This document shows, piece by piece, positions 1 to 8,931 of a stretch of 64,000 nucleotides of DNA. The notes beneath the pieces are model-generated. The model was not told the origin of the DNA and did not search any database. It saw only the letters and a program-made list of their open reading frames with translations. Origin of the DNA: an uncultured Paracoccaceae bacterium (GTDB taxonomy: Bacteria > Pseudomonadota > Alphaproteobacteria > Rhodobacterales > Rhodobacteraceae). The stretch's first letter is position 1; every line of letters starts with the position of its first letter. The position numbers and the translations under genes are program-made. The stretch covers positions 25,396-89,395 of the forward strand of contig CANNFE010000013.1 of NCBI GenBank assembly GCA_947503775.1. Direction: 5' to 3'.

Positions 1-345
1 CTCGACACGATGACCCGCGCCCGCACCGCGCTCTTTGACGTCGACGGCCCCGCCCCGCCGTCCCGCGCGACCGGAGAGGTCGCCCTCACCCAGCGTATCG
101 AGGCCACCGGCGCCTGGATCCCCCTCTCGGCCCTGCGCCAGGGCCCGCGCGGCACCTGGATCCTGCTCACCGTCGAAGACGGCGCCGTCGCGACCGAGGC
201 CGCCGAGATCCTCCATGTCCAAGGCGCCCGCGCCTTCATCCGCGGCACCTTCACGGACGGCACCGAATTCATCACCGGCGGCACCCATCGCGTCGTCCCC
301 GGCCAGCCCGTCACCGCCGAGGAGGCTCTGGCATGGGCGCGCTGA
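1..345 (+). CDS. RND efflux periplasmic adaptor (membrane fusion protein), C-terminal part
   Basis: The reading frame is open from the window edge, so only the last 114 or so residues are present. The visible part has beta-rich segments (ILLTVEDGAVATEAAEIL, RGTFTDGTEFITGGTHRVV, PGQPV) like the membrane-proximal end of HlyD/AcrA-type adaptors. Its stop codon lies inside the start of the following RND permease gene (13 bp overlap), the usual adaptor-permease coupling. The adaptor would bridge the inner membrane pump to an outer membrane channel. No outer membrane channel gene is visible downstream. Family assignment rests mainly on this context. Confidence 0.8.
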   Translation, partial: LDTMTRARTALFDVDGPAPPSRATGEVALTQRIEATGAWIPLSALRQGPRGTWILLTVEDGAVATEAAEILHVQGARAFIRGTFTDGTEFITGGTHRVVPGQPVTAEEALAWAR

Positions 346-3300
346 CCTTCCGCCAACCCCGCATCGTCGCCCTCGCCCTTCTCGTCATCATCGCCGCAGG
401 CGCCTCGGCCCTGCTAGCCATCGGGCGGCAGGAAGATCCTACGATCACCAACCTCTTCGCCACCGTCACGACCCCCTATCCGGGCGCCGAGCCGGGCCGC
501 GTCGAAACCCTCGTCACCGCCGAGATCGAGGAGGTCCTGCGCGAGGTGGCCGAGGTCGATGTCATCAATTCCACTTCGACGACCGGCATGTCCATCATCT
601 CCGTCGAACTGGTCGAAACCACGCCCGAAGAGCGGATCGAACAGGTCTGGTCCGAACTGCGCGACAAGCTTGCCGATGCGGCCCTTCTTCTCCCGCCAGA
701 GGCGCTCGACCCCGAGCTCGATGCCGACGGCGTCAGCGCCTACAGCGCCATCGTCTCCCTCTCCGCCCGCCATGACGGCGTTCCGATGACGCTGGCCTCC
801 CGGTATGGCGACGCGCTTGCCGAAAAGCTCCGCAACGTGCCCGGCACAAAACTGGTCGAGGTCTTTGGCCAACCCGAAGAGGAAATCCTCGTCACGCTGA
901 ACGCCTCCCGCAGCGCCGCCCTCGGCCTGACCGCCGATGCCGTCGCCCAGGCCATCCGGCAAGCCGATGCCAAGGTCAGCGCAGGCCGCGTGACCGGCGC
1001 GGGCGACGACCTGGTGATCGAAGTGTCGGGCGAGATCGAGACGCTCGACCGGCTGCGCGGCATCGTCCTGCGCAACGGCGCGGACGGTCTGACCCTGCGC
1101 CTTGGCGATATCGCCGAGCTCACGCGCGGCCCCCGAACTCCTCTGGCCGAGGCCGCGCTCCATAACGGACGCCCCGCCATCCTCGTCGCCGCCAGCCTCG
1201 AATCCGGCCTGCAGGTCGATATCTGGGCCGCCCAGATCCGGGAGGAGATCGACGCCTTCACCGCGTCGGCCCCTGGCGGGATCGATGTCGCGCTGATCTT
1301 CGACCAATCCACCTATACCGCCGACCGCCTGATCGAGGTCGGCACCAACATGGCCATCGGTGTCGCTCTGGTCGTCGCCGTCCTGCTCGTCACCCTCGGC
1401 CTGCGGGCCGCGCTGATCGTCGCGATGGTCCTGCCGGTCGTCTCTCTGGCGACGCTGGCCACGATGAACCTGATCGGCCTGCCCATTCACCAGATGTCCG
1501 TCACCGGTCTGATCGTCGCCCTCGGCCTGCTGGTCGATGCGGGCATCGTCATGACCGACGAGGTCGGCCGCCGCCTGCGCAGGGGTGTCGACCGGGCCCG
1601 CGCCGTCTCGGGCGCCGTCTCGCGGCTTGCCATGCCGCTTTTCGCCTCGACCGCGACCACCGCGCTCAGCTTCGTGCCGATGATCCTCCTGCCCGGCGGG
1701 GCGGGCGATTTCGTCGGCTCCATCGCGCTCGCCGTCGTCATCATGCTGCTCTGGTCCTTCGTGGTCGCCGTCACCATTACACCCGCCGTCGCGGGCTGGA
1801 GCCTGCCCGAAGGCTCCGCCACCAGCTGGCGCGCCACGGGCATTCCGTCCGGCGCTGTGGGCCGCCTCTTCGCCGGCTCGCTGCGCTGGTCCGGCCGCAA
1901 CCCGGTCCGCTCAATCGCCCTCGCGCTGGTCCTGCCCATCATGGGCTTTCTGTCCTTGCCGCTTCTGACCGCCCAGTTCTTCCCGGGCGTCGACCGCGAC
2001 CAGTTCCATATCGAGGTCGACCTGCCCCCCGGCACCGGCATCGACCGCACCCAAGCCGTCGTCGCCCGCCTCGATGCCGAACTGCGCGAAACGCCCGAGA
2101 TCGAAAGCGTCACCTGGACCCTCGGCCGCTCTGCCCCGGCCTTCTACTATAACATCACCGGCGGACGCGACGCGGCCCCGCGCTACGCCCAGGCCCTCAT
2201 CCGCACCCAAAGCGCCGAGGCGACCGAGGCTGTCCTGCCGCATCTGCAACGCCACCTGCCGACACTCGCCCCCGAGGCGCAGGTCCTCGTGCGCGGTCTC
2301 GTTCAGGGCCCGCCCGTGAACGCCCCGGTCGAGCTGCGGCTGGTCGGCAGCGATCTGGACACCCTGCGCGAGACCGGCGAAGAGCTGCGCCGCATCGCCG
2401 CCGCCTCACCGGTCGTCACGCTGGCCCGCGCCTCGATCACCGAAGGCGCGCCGAAACTCGCCGTCGATGTCGACGAGGCCCGCGCCCGCCTCGCCGGTCT
2501 CGATTTGGGACAGGTCGCCCGCCAGCTCGAAGCGGCGCTTGTCGGCACGACCGGCGGCACGATGATCGAAGGGACCGAAGAGCTGCCAGTCCGCGTCCGC
2601 CGAGGCGATGCCCTGCGCTCCGATCCCGCCGCGATCCGCGACATGCCGATCCTGCCGCCTCAGCCGGTGCTTGACGGCTCCCTGCCCGCCCTGCCCCTCT
2701 CGGCCATCGCCGAGATCCGGCTCGTGCCCGGCGAAGGGGTCATCACCCGCCGCAACGCCGAACGGGCCAATACCGTTCAAGCGTTCCTGCTGCGCGGCGT
2801 CCTCCCAGAAGAGGCGCTTTCCGACATCCAGTCCACGCTGGAGGAGACCGGCTTCACCCTGCCCCCCGAGATCCGGCTCGAAATCGGCGGCGATGCCGAT
2901 GCCCGCTCCTCGACGCTCAACAACCTGCTGGCCTCGCTCGGCCTGATCGTCACGCTGTCCATCGCGGTCGTCGTGATGACCTTCCGCAGCTTCCGTCTCG
3001 CCGGTGTCGCCCTCGTCGTCTCGGGGCTGGCCGCCGGGCTCTCGATGCTGGCCCTCGCGATCTTCGACTACCCGTTCGGGATCAATGCGATCATCGGGCT
3101 CATCGGCTCCATCGGCGTCTCGATCAACGCGGCCCTCATCATCATGACCGCCCTGCAGGAGGACGAGGCCGCCACCACCGGCGATCCCGACGCGATGGCC
3201 GAGGTCGTCATGGGCTCCTCCCGCCACATCGTCTCGACCACGATCACCACCTTCGGAGGGTTCCTGCCGCTCATCCTCGCCGGAGGCGGCTTCTGGCCAC

Positions 3301-3473
3301 CCTTCGCCATGGCCGTCGCCGGAGGCGTGCTGCTCTCGACCGTCATCAGCTTCTATTTCACCCCGCCCGCCTTCCGCCTGGTCTATGCCCGCCGCTCTCC
3401 CAAAGCCGCGCCCCGCATCGTCGCTCCGCCCCGTCCCGTCCTGCGGCCGATGCGTCTGGAAGCGGCGGAATGA
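333..3473 (+). CDS. RND-family efflux transporter permease (AcrB/HAE1-like)
   Basis: A 1046-residue protein, the usual size for a hydrophobe/amphiphile efflux RND pump. It has an N-terminal membrane helix, two large periplasmic loops and two sets of membrane helices (about residues 335-490 and 870-1020). It probably uses the proton gradient to export drugs or other amphiphiles with the adaptor encoded upstream. The TM4 motif reads GLLVDAGIV (Asp about residue 402), so only one of the two aspartates of AcrB is present. The TM10 stretch reads GVSINAALI without the AcrB lysine. The ATG at 333 overlaps the adaptor gene. The substrate cannot be told from sequence. Confidence 0.93.
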   Translation: MGALTFRQPRIVALALLVIIAAGASALLAIGRQEDPTITNLFATVTTPYPGAEPGRVETLVTAEIEEVLREVAEVDVINSTSTTGMSIISVELVETTPEERIEQVWSELRDKLADAALLLPPEALDPELDADGVSAYSAIVSLSARHDGVPMTLASRYGDALAEKLRNVPGTKLVEVFGQPEEEILVTLNASRSAALGLTADAVAQAIRQADAKVSAGRVTGAGDDLVIEVSGEIETLDRLRGIVLRNGADGLTLRLGDIAELTRGPRTPLAEAALHNGRPAILVAASLESGLQVDIWAAQIREEIDAFTASAPGGIDVALIFDQSTYTADRLIEVGTNMAIGVALVVAVLLVTLGLRAALIVAMVLPVVSLATLATMNLIGLPIHQMSVTGLIVALGLLVDAGIVMTDEVGRRLRRGVDRARAVSGAVSRLAMPLFASTATTALSFVPMILLPGGAGDFVGSIALAVVIMLLWSFVVAVTITPAVAGWSLPEGSATSWRATGIPSGAVGRLFAGSLRWSGRNPVRSIALALVLPIMGFLSLPLLTAQFFPGVDRDQFHIEVDLPPGTGIDRTQAVVARLDAELRETPEIESVTWTLGRSAPAFYYNITGGRDAAPRYAQALIRTQSAEATEAVLPHLQRHLPTLAPEAQVLVRGLVQGPPVNAPVELRLVGSDLDTLRETGEELRRIAAASPVVTLARASITEGAPKLAVDVDEARARLAGLDLGQVARQLEAALVGTTGGTMIEGTEELPVRVRRGDALRSDPAAIRDMPILPPQPVLDGSLPALPLSAIAEIRLVPGEGVITRRNAERANTVQAFLLRGVLPEEALSDIQSTLEETGFTLPPEIRLEIGGDADARSSTLNNLLASLGLIVTLSIAVVVMTFRSFRLAGVALVVSGLAAGLSMLALAIFDYPFGINAIIGLIGSIGVSINAALIIMTALQEDEAATTGDPDAMAEVVMGSSRHIVSTTITTFGGFLPLILAGGGFWPPFAMAVAGGVLLSTVISFYFTPPAFRLVYARRSPKAAPRIVAPPRPVLRPMRLEAAE

Positions 3474-3846
3474 GACATTGAAACAATCCCATCCGAAGCC
3501 GTCGGAATGTTCGCGCCCGTTGCGGGAAAGAGCCCCGCCCGGTGCGTTAATCGCCGATCATGCGTTCGAATCCCCGACCATATGCCGACGGCACTCCGCC
3601 CGGATGCCGCAGGCCCGATTTCGGGTAAACACAACGCATTAACCTATTTTTGCGCTAGATCTGCACGCATCGCCCGGACCGGCACTCGTGATCCGCAGCG
3701 TCCGGGCCGCTGCGCCAATCTTACCCACCATTTAGGACCTCTGGACGCTTGCCCGCTCCGATCAGGAGGACTAGAACCCTCTTCAAATGCCGTCCGGCCA
3801 TGATCCGGCTCCGGCGCCAAAAAAGCTACAGTTCAAGGAGCGCCCC
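3474..3846. other. Intergenic region upstream of ctaD
   Basis: No convincing gene is seen in these 373 bases. Short open frames exist on both strands but lack ribosome binding sites and family resemblance. The region probably holds the ctaD promoter; a somewhat AT-richer stretch lies near 3630-3660. No confident -35/-10 pair could be assigned. Confidence 0.5.
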
Positions 3847-5520
3847 ATGGCAGACGCCGCCGTACACGGCCATGACCACGAGGACGACCGCGGGTTCTTC
3901 ACTCGCTGGTTTATGTCGACAAATCATAAGGATATCGGCATCCTCTATCTCTGGGTCTCCGGAGTTCTAGGCTTCATCTCGGTCGCCTTCACCGTCTATA
4001 TGCGGATGGAGCTGATGCATCCGGGCGTGCAGTACATGTGTATGGAAGGCATGCACTTCCTGCCGCAAGCGCTCGAGGATTGCACACCCAACGGCCACAT
4101 CTGGAACGTGATGATCACCTATCACGGCGTCCTGATGATGTTCTTCGTGGTGATCCCCGCTCTCTTCGGCGGATTTGGCAACTATTTCATGCCCTTGCAG
4201 ATCGGCGCGCCGGATATGGCGTTCCCCCGCCTGAACAACCTCAGCTTCTGGCTCTTCGTCGCAGGCTCCGCCCTCGGCGTCGCCTCGATGCTCGCGCCGG
4301 GCGGCAATGGCCAGCTTGGATCCGGCGTCGGCTGGGTTCTCTACCCACCGCTCTCGACCTCCGAAGCCGGTATGTCGATGGACCTCGCGATCTTCGCCGT
4401 CCACGTCTCGGGCGCGTCCTCGATCCTGGGTGCGATCAACATCATCACGACCTTCCTGAACATGCGCGCACCAGGTATGACGATGCACAAGGTGCCTCTC
4501 TTCGCCTGGTCGATCTTCGTCACCGCATGGCTTATTTTGTTGGCCCTCCCGGTCCTTGCGGGCGCGATCACGATGCTGCTGACAGACCGGAATTTCGGCA
4601 CGACCTTCTTCCAGCCCGCAGGCGGGGGGGACCCGATCCTCTACCAGCACATCCTCTGGTTCTTCGGCCACCCCGAGGTCTACATCATCATCCTGCCGGC
4701 CTTCGGCATCATCAGCCACGTCATCGCGACCTTCTCGAAAAAGCCGATCTTCGGCTACCTGCCAATGGTCTACGCGATGGTCGCGATCGGTGTTCTGGGC
4801 TTCGTCGTCTGGGCGCACCACATGTACACGGTCGGTATGTCCCTGACGCAGCAAAGCTATTTCATGCTGGCAACCATGGTCATCGCGGTGCCCACAGGGG
4901 TCAAGATCTTCAGCTGGATCGCCACGATGTGGGGCGGTTCGGTCGAGTTCAAGACGCCCATGCTCTGGGCCTTCGGCTTCCTCTTCCTCTTCACCGTCGG
5001 TGGCGTGACCGGCATCGTGCTCAGCCAGGCGGGCATCGACCGGGTCTATCATGACACCTACTACGTCGTGGCCCACTTCCACTACGTGATGAGCCTCGGA
5101 GCCGTCTTCGGTATCTTCGCGGGGATCTACTTCTACTTCCCCAAGATGACCGGAAAGATGCTGCCGGAATGGGCCGGAAAGATCCATTTCTGGGCCATGT
5201 TCATCGGCGCGAACATCACCTTCTTCCCCCAGCATTTCCTGGGCCGTCAGGGCATGCCGCGCCGCTATATCGACTACCCGGAAGCCTTCGCCTTCTGGAA
5301 CTATGTCTCGTCCTGGGGCGCCTTCCTGAGCTTTGCCTCGTTCCTCTTCTTCATCGGCGTCGTCTTCTACACGCTGCTACGAGGCGCGCGCACGGCAGAG
5401 GCCAATCCCTGGAACGAGTATGCCGACACGCTCGAATGGACGCTGCCGTCGCCTCCGCCAGAGCATACGTTCGAGATCCTTCCAAAGCGCGAGGACTGGG
5501 ACAAGAACCACGCCCATTAG
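3847..5520 (+). CDS. ctaD: Cytochrome c oxidase subunit I, aa3 type
   Basis: 557 residues with twelve membrane helices. This is the catalytic subunit of the terminal oxidase that reduces O2 to water and pumps protons across the inner membrane. The CuB and haem ligands are in the expected places: HPEVY at about residues 275-279 (including the Tyr that cross-links to His), the His pair in WAHHMY at about 324-325, and AHFHY at about 410-412. The start is set by AAGGAG seven bases upstream of the ATG at 3847; an in-frame start at 3787 has no such site. No other oxidase subunit gene is adjacent. A strong terminator follows, so it is probably transcribed alone. Confidence 0.98.
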   Translation: MADAAVHGHDHEDDRGFFTRWFMSTNHKDIGILYLWVSGVLGFISVAFTVYMRMELMHPGVQYMCMEGMHFLPQALEDCTPNGHIWNVMITYHGVLMMFFVVIPALFGGFGNYFMPLQIGAPDMAFPRLNNLSFWLFVAGSALGVASMLAPGGNGQLGSGVGWVLYPPLSTSEAGMSMDLAIFAVHVSGASSILGAINIITTFLNMRAPGMTMHKVPLFAWSIFVTAWLILLALPVLAGAITMLLTDRNFGTTFFQPAGGGDPILYQHILWFFGHPEVYIIILPAFGIISHVIATFSKKPIFGYLPMVYAMVAIGVLGFVVWAHHMYTVGMSLTQQSYFMLATMVIAVPTGVKIFSWIATMWGGSVEFKTPMLWAFGFLFLFTVGGVTGIVLSQAGIDRVYHDTYYVVAHFHYVMSLGAVFGIFAGIYFYFPKMTGKMLPEWAGKIHFWAMFIGANITFFPQHFLGRQGMPRRYIDYPEAFAFWNYVSSWGAFLSFASFLFFIGVVFYTLLRGARTAEANPWNEYADTLEWTLPSPPPEHTFEILPKREDWDKNHAH

Positions 5521-5538
5521 ACGGGGCCAACCGATTAC

Positions 5539-5570
5539 AAGGGGGTTCCGGGCGACCGGGACCCCTTTTT
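5539..5570 (+). terminator. Rho-independent terminator after ctaD
   Basis: A G/C-rich inverted repeat of about 13 pairs, two of them G-U, closes a loop of about four bases around 5553. It is followed by a run of five T (5566-5570). It begins 18 bases after the ctaD stop. Confidence 0.85.
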
Positions 5571-5619
5571 CGCGTCCAGCGCGTTTTCCTGCAAAGCTGT
5601 TAAGGGTATCTTTACTGAC

Positions 5620-6138
5620 ATGCCTTACGAGTGGATCGATAAAAAGAATCAATCGACAGCCCAATCGGGCGGCGCACCGGCACAGATCGAATTGCACTGC
5701 TGGCCGTATCGCTCTCTTCCCCGCCGGGACATGGTTCTTTTCATCGGCGCGACCGCGACACTGATCTCGCTGCCGCTGATCATGGTTCTCGGCTCCCCTG
5801 TTCTCTGGGGGCTCCTGCCATTCTTTCTCATCGCCGTCGCGGCGATCTGGTACGCGCTCGAACGCTCTTATCGGGATGGAGAGATCCTCGAGGAACTGCA
5901 CCTCACCCGCGACGAGATCAGCATCGACCGCCACAATCCGCGCGGTCCCGATCAGCACTGGGATGCCAACCCCCATTGGGTCCAGATCGAGCTCGACCAG
6001 AAGGACGGGCCGGTCGAAAACTACGTGACCCTGCGCGGCGCGGGCCGCGAGGTTGAACTGGGCGCCTTCCTGATGCCCTACGAACGCGCTGCCCTCTATG
6101 ACGAGCTGAAAGAGCGGCTTGACGCCGTCCGCACCTAG
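5620..6138 (+). CDS. DUF2244 membrane protein
   Basis: 172 residues matching the DUF2244 family, which is common in alphaproteobacteria and often found near cytochrome oxidase genes. A hydrophobic double segment at about residues 40-80 suggests two membrane helices. A soluble C-terminal part follows, containing the characteristic NPHWVQIELDQ stretch and a GAGREVELGAFL motif. Function is unknown. It starts about 50 bases after the ctaD terminator and is followed two bases later by the next gene, so the two are probably cotranscribed. Confidence 0.88.
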   Translation: MPYEWIDKKNQSTAQSGGAPAQIELHCWPYRSLPRRDMVLFIGATATLISLPLIMVLGSPVLWGLLPFFLIAVAAIWYALERSYRDGEILEELHLTRDEISIDRHNPRGPDQHWDANPHWVQIELDQKDGPVENYVTLRGAGREVELGAFLMPYERAALYDELKERLDAVRT

Positions 6139-6140
6139 CG

Positions 6141-7064
6141 ATGGCTCAGGCGCCCGCGACGTCCAAAACCCGGCGCCGCCTGTTGGAATGGGGGGCGGGA
6201 ACGCTGGGCTCGAACTGGCTTCTGACCCGGCGCAAACTGCATCCCTCCGAACAGGCAGCCCTCAGGCTTCGCATGCTGGGACGCCTGCCCCGCAAGCTCA
6301 AGGATCCTCACTTCGCGATTCTGATCCCCCTCGTCGGCCCGGGCGATGTCGGCGATTGGGATGCTGTCACCCAGCGCCTGACCCGCACGATTGAAAGCTT
6401 CAAGCGCCAGGACTACAGGCGCTGGACCGCCTTCGTCTGCTGTCAGGAGCGCCCCTCCCTGCCCTGGTCCAGCCGCCTGCGCTACGTGCCCTTCCGGGAC
6501 AAGATCGAGGGCAATGACAAATGGGCCAAGCTGCGCACCTTGGCCAAGGGAATGAGCGAGCTGCGCGACGACGAGCCCCAAGGCTTTGTCATGAGCTTTG
6601 ACGCGGACGATCTTCTCGCCGATGGTCAACTGACCGCCATGGCGACCCGCAAGACACCCGGCGGCCACCTCGTCAGCCAAGGCTACGTGGCCGATATCGG
6701 CGCGGACAGGATCGCGCTCGCCCGTCCGCAAAGCCTGTCAGAGCCAGGGCAAAAGGCGTTCTGGAAGCTCTGCGGCAGCTCTGCCGCGTTTCGCTATGAC
6801 CTCAAACACGGGATGAAGACCGAACTGGCCTTTCTGGCCGCGGCCCTCAGTCACGAGCACCGGATGTTCCCGCATCTGGCCGCCTTGTCGGGCAGGCCGC
6901 TGAAACCGCTGGAGGATCCGGCGGTGCTATACCTTCTAAATCACGGGGAAAATTTCGGAGCGCGCCGGGGCCGCACCGAATTCAAACAGCGCTTTGCCAG
7001 CCGGTTCGAAATCAGGGATCCGGCACAGCTCGCGGCTGTCAAAGCAGCCTTCCCGCCCTTCTGA
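6141..7064 (+). CDS. Glycosyltransferase-like protein (putative rhamnosyltransferase family)
   Basis: 307 residues, starting two bases after the DUF2244 stop. An acidic SFDADDLLADG motif at about residue 150 resembles the metal/nucleotide-sugar site of GT-A glycosyltransferases. It is preceded by a segment on expected lines (FVCCQERPSLPWSSRLRYV). The overall look fits the putative rhamnosyl transferase family of marine alphaproteobacteria. The acceptor and sugar are unknown. It converges on the yqeY-like gene with only eight bases between stops. Confidence 0.65.
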   Translation: MAQAPATSKTRRRLLEWGAGTLGSNWLLTRRKLHPSEQAALRLRMLGRLPRKLKDPHFAILIPLVGPGDVGDWDAVTQRLTRTIESFKRQDYRRWTAFVCCQERPSLPWSSRLRYVPFRDKIEGNDKWAKLRTLAKGMSELRDDEPQGFVMSFDADDLLADGQLTAMATRKTPGGHLVSQGYVADIGADRIALARPQSLSEPGQKAFWKLCGSSAAFRYDLKHGMKTELAFLAAALSHEHRMFPHLAALSGRPLKPLEDPAVLYLLNHGENFGARRGRTEFKQRFASRFEIRDPAQLAAVKAAFPPF

Positions 7065-7072
7065 CGAGCCGC

Positions 7073-7540
7073 CTAGCTCAACCGATCCTTGACCATCGGG
7101 CCGACCTTCCCGAAATCCATCCGCCCGGTATATTTCGCCTTCAGCGCCGCCATCACCTTGCCCATATCGCGGATCGAACTGGCGCCCGTCTCCGCAATGG
7201 CCTTGTCCACAGCCGCCGCGATCTCATCCTCATCCAGCTGCTTGGGCAGGTAATCCTCGATGATCCGGATCTCGGCGCGCTCTTTCTCGGCCAGTTCCAA
7301 CCGCCCGCCCTCCTCATAGGCGCGGGCACTTTCCTGCCGCTGCTTGACCATCTTGCCTAGAATGCCCAGCACGCCCGCATCATCAAGTGCAGGCACGTCG
7401 CCATCGCCCGCATCGGCCCTCAGGGCGATCTCGCGATCCTTGATCGCCGCCGAGATCAGGCGCAGCGTCGCCAGCCGCTCTGTTTCCTTTGCGCGCATCG
7501 CCTCCTTGAGGCCCGCATTGATCCGCGTCTTCATATCCAT
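7073..7540 (-). CDS. GatB/YqeY-domain protein
   Basis: About 155 residues from the chosen start (MDMKTRINAGLKEAMRAKE). The YqeY fold is related to the tRNA-binding tail of the amidotransferase subunit GatB. Typical features are the all-helical N-terminal half with LRLISAAIKDREIA and the tail IRDMGKVMAALKAKY. Stand-alone YqeY proteins may help tRNA-dependent amidation or degrade misfolded RNA-protein complexes, but the role is not settled. The frame is open upstream to 7642, but that N-terminus is not conserved in character. A GGATGG stretch precedes the chosen ATG. It is divergent from carA. Confidence 0.9.
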   Translation of the reverse strand: MDMKTRINAGLKEAMRAKETERLATLRLISAAIKDREIALRADAGDGDVPALDDAGVLGILGKMVKQRQESARAYEEGGRLELAEKERAEIRIIEDYLPKQLDEDEIAAAVDKAIAETGASSIRDMGKVMAALKAKYTGRMDFGKVGPMVKDRLS

Positions 7541-7701
7541 TCGATGGTCCATCCGGTCATGTGTGGAAGGTCTGCACGCTATCCCCGCCGGACCGGAGTG
7601 ACAAGAACCGACCTCGCGTCGCCCGCTCATTGACCGAGCCATTGACCCGGGCCCGCACCCTGCGTAAGACCTCCTCGCTTGCCCTTTGCCCGGAGACCGC
7701 G

Positions 7702-8868
7702 ATGCCTGATCCCACCCCCGGACGGCCCACCGCCTGCCTTGCGCTGGCCGATGGCACGCTCTTTTATGGCAAGGGCTTCGGCGCCACCGGGCAGACGGTC
7801 GCCGAGCTGTGTTTCAACACCGCGATGACCGGCTACCAGGAGATCATGACCGATCCTTCCTATGCCGGCCAGGTCGTGACCTTTACCTTCCCCCATATCG
7901 GCAATACCGGCATCACGCCCGAGGATGACGAGACCGCCGATCCCGTGGCCGAAGGCATGATCGTCAAATGGGACCCGACCGAGCCCTCCAACTGGCGCGC
8001 CATGGGCCGTCTGCCCGACTGGCTCGCCGCGCGCGGCCGGATCGGGATGGGCGGCGTCGATACCCGTCGCCTGACGCGCGCCATCCGGCAGCAGGGTGCG
8101 CCTCATGTGGCTCTGGCCCACGACCCCGAGGGCAATTTCGACGTCGAAGCCCTTGTGGCAAAGGCGCGTGCATTCAATGGACTCGAAGGGCTGGATCTGG
8201 CCAAGAATGTGACCTGCGCCCAATCCTATCGCTGGAACGAGATGCGTTGGGCCTGGCCCGAGGGCTATACCGAAAAGGCGCCGGGCGGCCCGAAGGTCGT
8301 TGCGATCGACTACGGCGCCAAGCGCAATATCCTGCGCTGTCTCGCCTCCGCAGGTTGCGACGTCACAGTGATGCCAGCGACGGCGACCGCCGAAGACGTG
8401 CTCGCCCAGAACCCCGACGGTGTGTTCCTCTCCAATGGGCCGGGCGATCCCGCTGCGACGGGGGAATACGCCGTTCCGATGATCCGCGATGTGCTCAAGA
8501 CAGACCTTCCCGTCTTCGGCATCTGCCTGGGCCATCAGATCCTCGCCCTCGCCCTCGGCGCCAAAACGATCAAGATGAACCACGGCCATCACGGCGCGAA
8601 CCATCCCGTCAAGGATATGGAGACCGGCAAGGTCGAAATCACGTCGATGAACCATGGCTTTACCGTCGACAGCCAGACCCTGCCCGAGACTGTCGCGGAA
8701 ACGCATGTCTCTCTCTTTGACGGATCGAATTGTGGGATCCGCCTGAAGGACCGTCCGGTCTTCTCGGTCCAGTATCACCCCGAGGCAAGCCCAGGCCCCC
8801 AAGACAGCTATTACCTCTTCGAGAGGTTCGCGGCAGCCATGAAAGACCGGATGAAGACCTCCGCTTAA
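7702..8868 (+). CDS. carA: Carbamoyl-phosphate synthase small subunit (glutaminase)
   Basis: 388 residues. It hydrolyses glutamine and passes ammonia to the large subunit CarB for carbamoyl phosphate, feeding arginine and pyrimidine synthesis. The N-terminal CPSase_sm_chain domain is followed by a class I glutamine amidotransferase domain. That domain carries the nucleophile in GICLGHQ (Cys about 275) and the His/Glu pair in QYHPEASPG (His about 359). The ATG at 7702 follows CGGAGA; the frame is open further upstream, but that part looks non-coding. carB is not in the window. The stop codon is part of a candidate CtrA box. Confidence 0.97.
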   Translation: MPDPTPGRPTACLALADGTLFYGKGFGATGQTVAELCFNTAMTGYQEIMTDPSYAGQVVTFTFPHIGNTGITPEDDETADPVAEGMIVKWDPTEPSNWRAMGRLPDWLAARGRIGMGGVDTRRLTRAIRQQGAPHVALAHDPEGNFDVEALVAKARAFNGLEGLDLAKNVTCAQSYRWNEMRWAWPEGYTEKAPGGPKVVAIDYGAKRNILRCLASAGCDVTVMPATATAEDVLAQNPDGVFLSNGPGDPAATGEYAVPMIRDVLKTDLPVFGICLGHQILALALGAKTIKMNHGHHGANHPVKDMETGKVEITSMNHGFTVDSQTLPETVAETHVSLFDGSNCGIRLKDRPVFSVQYHPEASPGPQDSYYLFERFAAAMKDRMKTSA

Positions 8869-8880
8869 CGCTTTCTTAAG
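8865..8880 (+). promoter_or_regulatory. Candidate CtrA binding site
   Basis: The sequence TTAA-CGCTTTC-TTAA matches the TTAA-N7-TTAA(C) consensus of the alphaproteobacterial cell cycle/motility regulator CtrA. It overlaps the carA stop codon and lies 53 bases before the start of the glycosyltransferase gene. In a high-GC genome this match is uncommon by chance, but it is a single site without other evidence. Confidence 0.4.
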
Positions 8881-8931
8881 CAAGATTCTCCAGTCTCTCT
8901 TCCCGGGACGTTTGGCTGGAAGGATCGGTTT

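Noticed and set aside
3550..3600. tRNA-like GTTCGAATCCCC sequence
   Set aside because: The T-loop resembles a tRNA, but the bases on either side do not pair into a T stem, and no D or anticodon arm precedes it.
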